Source of the DNA: Brevipalpus yothersi
Lineage: Eukaryota; Arthropoda; Arachnida; Trombidiformes; Tenuipalpidae
Direction: 5' to 3'
DNA length: 15,000 nucleotides
Assembly: GCA_003956705.1 (NCBI GenBank)
Contig: QZCP01000040.1
Location: 24,435 to 39,434, forward strand
Shown here in pieces: positions 8,788 to 15,000 of the stretch (position 1 is the stretch's first letter; the number at the start of each line of letters is the position of its first letter). The position numbers were made by a program, and so were the translations under genes. The notes below the pieces were generated by a model, which worked only from the letters and a program-made list of their open reading frames with translations, was not told where the DNA came from and searched no databases.

Positions 8788-9020
8788 AGAGTTGAAAAAT
8801 TTTTCCACTTCAAGTATATACACTTTGTATGTGTATGCACATTATTCAAGTATCATTCTTATGAGTCTGTATACTGATTTTATTATTCAGTAGAGGATGG
8901 AAAAAAGGAGTGAAAGAATAAATAAGTAGGAAATTGAAGTAAATTGGAAAACACAGCTCAGATTGGATGAGTCAAAGTGGAATAAGATGGAAACTTAATG
9001 AAGATTTTGCGAATTTTTAT

Positions 9021-9033
9021 TCTCTCTCTCTCT
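9021..9033. repeat. Short (TC)n tract
   Basis: A 13-bp TC run, about 75 bases upstream of the GA array at 9107 and in opposite orientation. Confidence 0.8.
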
Positions 9034-9099
9034 TTCGCATTGGACTAGTAATAATAGTGACAATATGATCAAAATGATGAGCAATGTAGGTGAGAAGTG

Positions 9100-9106
<7 letters not shown>

Positions 9107-9150
<44 letters not shown>
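9107..9150. repeat. (GA)n microsatellite with one interruption
   Basis: A 44-bp GA array broken once by AA at 9133-9134. It is the only core array of this size with an internal interruption, which suggests it is older or has mutated since expansion. Confidence 0.96.
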
Positions 9151-9825
9151 TCTAAAAGAATGAAAAATAGAGGTGAGGAGTCATCATTTTCGTTTATTCT
9201 TTATTATAATTCTTCTTCTTTTTGGCATTTCACATGAGAAGTAGAATAAGAAGAGAATGAACGAAAATTGTACCGGTGATAATGATTATTGTTAGAATAT
9301 TCGAATGATGATATTTGTAGCTTCAATTTTCGAATGCGTGCTGATGATAATGATGAAGAAGTATATGCACAGTTGATGATACTCACTGATGGCGATACTA
9401 ATCTAGATGTATATCAATTCCAATTGTCATATAAATGCATTCTTCGAATTATATTTACATTCAACGCTTGAGTCATCCTCATGATCATCTAAGAATTGTG
9501 AGCTCAAATGGTGAAGATAACTGTACTTTGCGGGAGGATGATCAGCGTCATTGTCAACTGTGTATATATATCTTCAGTTATGTGTGCATATCTTCCCGGT
9601 GTATTGAGAGGTTTCATGAAACGAAAAGAGATAGACAGAAAAAGAATAAGAACATGATGAAATGGAAAAATCTTTCCTCCACTCAGTGTTCAGATCTCTG
9701 GATGCTGGCTGTTGAAGTAATCAGAAAAAGTTTTGTGCGGACACTTGGATAAAATATTTACTGTCATCTTGGTGAACACAGCATATATCTTGAGCCATCG
9801 AATTGAGAATCGAATTTTCCATGGA

Positions 9826-9832
<7 letters not shown>

Positions 9833-9863
<31 letters not shown>
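9833..9863. repeat. (TC)n microsatellite, about 15 units
   Basis: A perfect 31-bp TC run between atggatttcct and tcactcac. Confidence 0.97.
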
Positions 9864-9865
<2 letters not shown>

Positions 9866-10248
9866 ACTCACTTTACCCTCTACCTTCACCATTGATTCAT
9901 GCATATTTATATCTGAGTAAATATTAGGGCAAGAAAGTGGAGCGAAATGGAATGGCAAAGCATTACTGGAAAATCATTCTGTCAGTGTGAATATCACATT
10001 CGCACCTCTTTCTCTTTCTCTACTGCAAGTCACTCAATCATCGCCTGGTGTATATGAGCCTATGTGTGTATGTTATATATATACACACACACATTTTCCG
10101 AAAAATATTCCCATGAACAAGGCTTGTCTTCGTTCATATTTTCCCTTACAGCATCTCTTGACGCCTATTCAAATTCGCTTTTTCCCTTCACTCTCTTTGC
10201 CATGAAATGCAATGGATCGAGCTAAGCTAAGCTGTATGTATATGAATG

Positions 10249-10250
<2 letters not shown>
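9864..10250. other. Non-coding spacer with TG/TA/CA hairpin
   Basis: A short AT-rich spacer. It carries the alternating TG-TA-CA inverted repeat at 10063-10089. No gene, RNA gene or element is recognised. Confidence 0.6.
10063..10089. repeat. TG/CA inverted repeat with TA-rich loop
   Basis: TGTGTGTAT at 10063-10071 pairs perfectly with ATACACACA at 10081-10089 across a 9-base loop rich in TA. It is a simple-sequence hairpin, and the alternating bases could also favour non-B DNA. Confidence 0.7.

Positions 10251-10309
<59 letters not shown>
10251..10309. repeat. (AG)n microsatellite, 25 pure units plus degenerate end
   Basis: A perfect AG run at 10251-10300, followed by aaagagaga to 10309. 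The short frames on both strands across it are repeat translations. Confidence 0.98.
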
Positions 10310-10383
10310 TGGAAAAAGTTTGACTGGTGAAAAAGGTGAAAAAAGAGGGATGCAAATGGGATTGAGAGATGCTGTATCCTTTC

Positions 10384-10408
10384 TCCTCATCTTCTCTCTG
10401 GATGAGGA
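10384..10408. repeat. Short inverted repeat (8-bp stem)
   Basis: TCCTCATC at 10384-10391 pairs with GATGAGGA at 10401-10408 across a 9-base pyrimidine-rich loop. No role is evident. Confidence 0.65.
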
Positions 10409-10494
10409 CATGAGTGTAACACTAGAGCAACTTCAAATGTATATGTATCCAGGATGCGAGGTATGCGTAATATGATACATGATTTTTTCTCCTC

Positions 10495-10519
10495 TGTATA
10501 TATATGTGTATATATATAT
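10495..10519. repeat. (TA)n tract with TG interruption
   Basis: Alternating T/A with an internal TGTG step, then a T/C-rich flank. A simple repeat. Confidence 0.8.
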
Positions 10520-10720
10520 TTCTCTCTTCTCTCTTGGATGGAAAAAAATGTGAAGCTAAAGGATAGAAAAGCCAATCATTCGGCTTACTTATGTTGCACA
10601 CTTTTTCTTGAAGCACCTCGTTCTCGCTCCATCAGAACGCTATACCCGAGTGATTTCACAAGATATTTCACTCAATTTCTTTCACATTTTTCTATTCTCT
10701 CATCTTAGCTCCGTTACTTT

Positions 10721-10786
10721 TTCCTCTCTCTTTCTCTCTTCAAAGGGTGAGAAATGTGAAGAAAAAGGAAGCTGAGAAGAGAGGAA
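10721..10786. repeat. Inverted repeat across a pyrimidine-to-purine switch
   Basis: TTCCTCTCT at 10721-10729 is the exact reverse complement of AGAGAGGAA at 10778-10786. The left side sits in a T/C-rich run and the right side in an A/G-rich run. The 48-base spacer contains further partial complementarity. Confidence 0.55.
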
Positions 10787-11913
10787 GAAGGCTTCAGATA
10801 CTCATTCAATTCTACTACTTTGGATAACGGTAAATATCATGTGACACCATTTTCTCTTCTTTGTATGAAAACTTTTCTCATTCCTTCTTCTCCATGCCAA
10901 TCTTGGAACTGAGAGAGAGAAAGAATCCATACCAAGAGGAATAGTTTCTGCTAGCATCATTTCACATCTCTGTGATTCACTTATGAGTTTACACTGTTCA
11001 TTGCCTTTTAAAGTAGATATGTATGCAGTGTTACAATGCATTCTTCATGATCATTTAACACATTGCTTGTAGAGTTAATGTTTTGCCATGAATTTCTTGC
11101 AAGAATTGTGATAAAAGCGAAAAAATCCCAGAAAAGGCAAGATTTGTAAAATTGAGAAGAGTGAAAGGTCAAAATTCTGGTATTTTGTTGCAAAGTTTCT
11201 TCAGGAAATCGAAGATTTGCTTGATTTGTTTCAGATTAAAAGTCATTTATCATGTAGACTTTATGAACAAGTGTATCAACGTTCGATGAAGATGATCGGA
11301 TAGATCAACTTTTGGCGCGCTTTTCTCCCCTTCCTTTTCCAGGAAAAAGTTCTGATAAGTGTATATACGATAATACACATTTATTTGAGAATCGAGGATT
11401 GATCTTGGAAAGAAGTCTTACTTCACTCAACACAGGAAAGTGGGTGAAAGATGGGAGGAGGAGGACAAGAAAAGCTTAAAGAGAGACAGAAAGAGAGAGA
11501 GAAAAGTGTAAAAGTAACAGCATTTCGGGATGAGAAAGATAAAGGAAATAGCTTGTTGATAGATGATAGTTGAAAGTGATCCCCTTAAATAGCTGTCAAA
11601 GAGATGGTTCATGTTGAGAGGACAAGCAATCACAAGCCCATATACTCTCCAATTTTATAGTTTTCAATGTGAAATATCTTAATTATTGCCAAAAATTTTT
11701 GAACCTCTTCGGATATGTGTACATGTATTTTACGACTACTTACTGCTCGTTACTCCAATTCTGCTGCTCACATTTTATCCAATCTAAAGTGTTCTCCACT
11801 CATTCTTCTTTCCCGTAATATTTTGCTCATCAAAAGCACCCACAAGCACATCTTAATTGTGATACTGATACAGATATCAGAATGAACACACATCATCTTA
11901 CCTTGTATTTCTG

Positions 11914-11930
11914 TCTCTCTCTCTCTCTCT
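11914..11930. repeat. (TC)n tract
   Basis: A 17-bp perfect TC run. Confidence 0.88.
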
Positions 11931-12138
11931 TCCAAATCATCTCTCTTCATCTCAGTTGGACCATTATTTTGTGTTTCGCTTGCTTGCTGTCCCAATCCAT
12001 CGGATCACTTATTCTTCTTCTTTTATGGCACTCTTTTTTTCCTACTTGTTCTTCTTGAGATGCTTCCTAATGATTATCATGGTCCCTCTCTCTCCCACAC
12101 ACACACAAGCCAAAGTTTTTGGAAAAATAGGAGGCAAA

Positions 12139-12165
<27 letters not shown>
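12139..12165. repeat. (AG)n microsatellite, about 13 units
   Basis: A perfect 27-bp AG run following gaggcaaa. Confidence 0.97.
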
Positions 12166-12170
<5 letters not shown>

Positions 12171-12286
12171 ATGAACGAAAAGAAAATGACTTAACTCACA
12201 AAAAATGAGCCAATGATTAATGATAAATTGCCTCAACAATTGTTTCATGTATCTTGAGGAAAAGAGAAAGATTGTCACTGCTAAGG

Positions 12287-12340
12287 TCTCTCTCTCTCTC
12301 TCTCTCTTCTACTCTTTCTCTCTCTCTTTCTCCTCCTCTA
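12287..12340. repeat. Compound (CT)n tract
   Basis: A perfect 21-bp CT run at 12287-12307 followed by degenerate CTT/CT units to about 12340. It is about 120 bases from the GA array at 12139-12165 and opposite in orientation. Confidence 0.9.
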
Positions 12341-13304
12341 ATACATGATATACTTTTTGGACGGTTGCATTATTTTTCACTTGATTCTGTTCAAATTCCC
12401 TTTTTCTTTCATCTCTAGCCAATTTTGAAGCACTGTTCTTGAGAGCTGATTGAGAAACAAAAGGATAAAAAGTTGATTCCAGGATGAAAAGTGAGAAAGA
12501 AACCTTTTCCTTTCTCTCTTTCTCTTTCCAAATCACATACACTATTCTGTGTCCAAGTCATTTGGAGGAATCTTAATGATTTTTTAGTTTGACTTTATAC
12601 TATCACCCAAAGTATAACCACTGACAGCACTTTTGAATCGAGCAACTTATCATTTCCTCTGACTGATTTCGATGCTTAAGCCTTTCTAATACACCCAATC
12701 AATCTTGAGAAAGTAAGTATAAGAAAGAGAGAGAAAGAAAGAGCGAAAATGAACCTTCTGAATAGAGTAACACTGAAGGGCATCTAAATCAACTATAAAA
12801 CTAGCTTAAAATTAGGTCGCTTGATAAAAATATTGATTGAACGAAAAGTGTTTTTCGGGAGAGAGAGAGTGAAAATTTGCGCCCTTGACAAAGTAATACA
12901 GGCAAGTATCAATTTTTTCTTCTCTACTACTTCATAAGAGGAGGAAAAAAAATCAAAAGGGTGTTGAAATGAAGTGTAATGGATTGAAATTGAAAGGGTG
13001 TTTTGGCCTCCAAAAAAAAATTTTTCGGCAATAGTTGGAGATATGATTTGAGCACATTGAAAATGTAGGTATACCGGAATGAGTATAATATTTTTCTTCA
13101 TCTTTTTCATGGAATATTTTTCTTTCCATTTTTTCAGGTTAGTATATATTTACCTGCACACAAACATCAGTCGGTCTAAATTCTGATGGGAATTCTTTTT
13201 CTCTCTTCTTTTGGATAGAAGATTTTGCAAATCAAACTGTGATACTCTGTAGATTATTTGACGAATTGTATAGATCTTTAGGGTGAAGCTTTAAAAATAA
13301 ATGC

Positions 13305-13322
13305 AAATATATATATATATTT
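13305..13322. repeat. Self-complementary (AT)n tract
   Basis: An 18-base perfect palindrome of TA units flanked by AAA and TTT, within a very AT-rich stretch. It is capable of cruciform extrusion in principle. Confidence 0.85.
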
Positions 13323-13498
13323 TAAAATAAAACAATGTCTAAATTTTTGACACTCTACAACTATGTAACTTATCGAATATCATATTCCAATAAGTCATTT
13401 CGTGCTGAGAGGCTAGATAGGTATCTTTTTACTCGCTTATTTTGAGCCTCTTTTGAAGTCATGAATCATTTAACCAAGTAATATACCATGGATGCTGT

Positions 13499-13653
13499 GG
13501 AGGAGGAAGAGAGAGCGAAAGAAAGAAAGATGAAGATGAAGAAGGAGAAGGAGAAAACGACTCTTATAAGTCATCAAAAAGAAATGAGAAGAAAATAGGA
13601 AGAGAAAAAAAATAACGGTTCAACAAGATTCAGAGAAGAAAAAAGAAGAAAAA
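13499..13653. repeat. Polypurine (GAA/GGA-rich) block
   Basis: Bases 13499-13557 contain only three pyrimidines (13516, 13531, 13537). After a short mixed segment (about 13558-13575) a second A/G-rich block continues to about 13653. This is imperfect purine-rich low complexity, distinct from the pure GA arrays. Confidence 0.8.
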
Positions 13654-13743
13654 GTTCGATCACATGAAAACTGAAGATTGCAAAGAATATAAACATTCAA
13701 AATTTGCTGAATGAGGTGAGGAAATGGAGATGGACAAGAAGTG

Positions 13744-13746
<3 letters not shown>

Positions 13747-13783
<37 letters not shown>
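13747..13783. repeat. (AG)n microsatellite, about 18 units
   Basis: A perfect 37-bp AG run about 90 bases after the polypurine block. Confidence 0.98.
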
Positions 13784-13786
<3 letters not shown>

Positions 13787-13828
13787 AAATGATAAAGTGA
13801 AATGAGATACATACACACTTTCATGAAG

Positions 13829-13846
13829 GAGAGAGAGAGAGAGAGA
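13829..13846. repeat. (GA)n tract, 9 units
   Basis: An 18-bp perfect GA run 45 bases after the array at 13747-13783. Confidence 0.9.
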
Positions 13847-14272
13847 AAATCTTGTGCATCTTCCATATCTTTCTCCTCTCTATCCCATTATATTGTATGA
13901 AAGATGTGACATAATTTTTTCGCTGATATAGCCCCGGTTAGAATTTTTTTCCCTCTTTTTCCAAGAAAAATTCATGATTTAACATTTTAGACATTGTGGA
14001 ATGCTTTTCCGATCCACTTCATTTAACCAATCATTTTTTGCCGCCATCATCGAGTGACCGGAAATGTTACAGCATCCTTCTCTGTCTCTCTCTTCCATAC
14101 TTCCTCCACATCACTTATAACATTTTTTTGCTGCTCTCTTCATCCTTCTTATTTTTTCTTTTTCTTCTTTTTTCATGCAATTAATAATAAAGTAAGCAAG
14201 CTTGACGGCCTGTAACATCGTTCTGTACCAAGTGAGCTGTGTTGCCCTAGGCCAAAGAAATCATATTTTTTC

Positions 14273-14292
14273 CTCTCTCTCTCTCTCTCTCT
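14273..14292. repeat. (CT)n tract, 10 units
   Basis: A 20-bp perfect CT run after a T-run. Confidence 0.92.
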
Positions 14293-14814
14293 TCCTCTCT
14301 AACCCAGTTGATTCATCATAATTTTTATGCTGTCGCTATCATTTCAACGTTTCAAAGAGCAAAAGAGGAAGAGGAAAAAGATCGACAAGATTTTTTTTTC
14401 TCCTACTCCTCCTTCACTATTGACCATGCAAGTGAGGCGTGTATGCATTCAGCATCCGTATGCTCCCAGAGAAAGAGAAGAAAATATCTTCATCCTTTCG
14501 AATACGGCTATTCTATTCACAAAGATCAAGTGAAAGTCACGTATTTAAGGGATGCTGTTGAGTGTAAAAAGATGCGGATGCTTGCAGCACGAACAAAATG
14601 TTTTCCATCTCTCTCTTTCTCTGTATTCCTCTACCGGCCATCCCTAAGCCATATGAAGGGAATAGAAAGCTGCTCAAAAGTCCAGTGACCTAGAGGCTTT
14701 TCTCTTCCATTCTTTCGATTCTTGAATATCATGAACACATTTATTTACACATACATGTATATACCTATTATTTTGATCTTATCAGTATCATGAATCCACC
14801 CATCATTTTAGCAG

Positions 14815-14828
14815 CTCTCTCTCTCTCT
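14815..14828. repeat. Short (CT)n tract
   Basis: A 14-bp CT run preceded by gcag. Confidence 0.82.
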
Positions 14829-15000
14829 TTCTGAAACTATTTTTCACTTGCCAAATTATTTGAATTATAGGCGAAAAATAATTCCATCTCTCTCTCTCAT
14901 TCTTTAACGCTTTACCAGAATATATGTGTTGTACAGGCGAAGAATATACATGTATTACGAACAGGAGGCCAAAAAAGAACCGCTCAATGAACATTCCCTT

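Larger units (their letters stand above)
8785..9832. other. Non-coding AT-rich spacer containing one interrupted GA array
   Basis: The spacer includes the CT tract at 9021-9033 and the interrupted GA array at 9107-9150. Overlapping sense (9289-9471) and antisense (9204-9386) frames of about 60 codons lie here. The sense one is acidic and not low complexity, but it is too short and matches no family I know. No gene is called. Confidence 0.55.
10310..12138. other. 1.8-kb AT-rich spacer, no supported gene
   Basis: The spacer holds an 8-bp inverted repeat at 10384-10408, a TA/TG tract at 10495-10519, a pyrimidine-to-purine switch at about 10711-10793 and a CT tract at 11914-11930. The part from 10950 to 11420 is comparatively free of repeats. 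Open frames stay below 90 codons and match nothing I know. Confidence 0.55.
12166..13746. other. 1.6-kb AT-rich spacer, no supported gene
   Basis: The spacer contains the compound CT tract at 12287-12340, a self-complementary AT tract at 13305-13322 and purine-rich blocks at 13499-13557 and about 13576-13653. A reverse-strand frame of 105 codons (12793-13110) is Phe/Ser/Ile-rich and unrecognised. I see no RNA gene or mobile element. Confidence 0.55.
13784..15000. other. Non-coding AT-rich spacer to window end
   Basis: The spacer holds a GA tract at 13829-13846, CT tracts at 14273-14292 and 14815-14828, and a pyrimidine-rich stretch at about 14065-14175. A 126-codon frame at 14308-14688 has mixed composition with a Lys/Arg-rich middle but no domain I recognise, and a second frame overlaps its 5' part. 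No gene is called. Confidence 0.55.

Noticed and set aside
14207..14254. GGCCT...AGGCC arms suggesting a mobile-element end, with a similar CCTAGGCC at about 7670
   Set aside because: Only 5 bp of pairing, no target-site duplication, no transposase frame, and the similarity between the two sites is limited to the short palindrome.
559..14292. CRISPR-like array reading of the regularly recurring repeats
   Set aside because: The repeats are dinucleotide microsatellites of unequal length and orientation with spacers of hundreds to thousands of bases, nothing like repeat-spacer units.
14308..14688. 126-codon forward frame
   Set aside because: Mixed composition but no domain, no convincing start context, and a competing overlapping frame.
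1..15000. Poly(A)-signal hexamers (AATAAA and variants) at several places
   Set aside because: Common by chance in this composition and not tied to any coding frame.

Overview
This window reads as non-coding eukaryotic nuclear DNA, probably from an invertebrate animal. It is visibly AT-rich. It carries many long, almost pure (CT)n/(GA)n microsatellites and has no long uninterrupted gene, operon structure or spaced ribosome-binding sites. The organism guess is weak: long pure GA/CT arrays are common in several invertebrate groups and in plants, and nothing in the window fixes the taxon.

Layout. At least 14 dinucleotide arrays of about 27-85 bp punctuate the window. CT on the given strand: 1-85 (runs off the left edge), 559-608, 1351-1394, 3351-3419, 9833-9863. 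GA on the given strand: 2651-2704, 3947-3995, 5605-5674, 7771-7812, 8721-8784, 9107-9150, 10251-10309, 12139-12165, 13747-13783. Together they make up roughly 5% of the window. Many shorter tracts of 12-21 bp, some TG/CA and TA runs, and long imperfect polypurine or polypyrimidine blocks lie between them. The rest is unique-looking AT-rich sequence with frequent stops in all frames.

Coding content. I found no protein-coding gene I can defend. The longest open frames are either translations of the microsatellites (Ser-Leu or Arg-Glu repeats) or short frames of 60-130 codons with no recognisable domain. One stretch, 1420-1534, has the layout of a small internal exon: a pyrimidine tract and CAG upstream, and an open frame that stops inside a GTAAGA donor-like site. 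It is reported only as a weak candidate. I saw no tRNA or rRNA gene, transposon ORF, long terminal repeat or CRISPR-like array.

The window is best described as intergenic or large-intron DNA. Its notable property is the density of long perfect GA/CT arrays and the several places where a polypyrimidine run switches to a polypurine run on the same strand, forming short inverted repeats. I do not see an undescribed biological system here.
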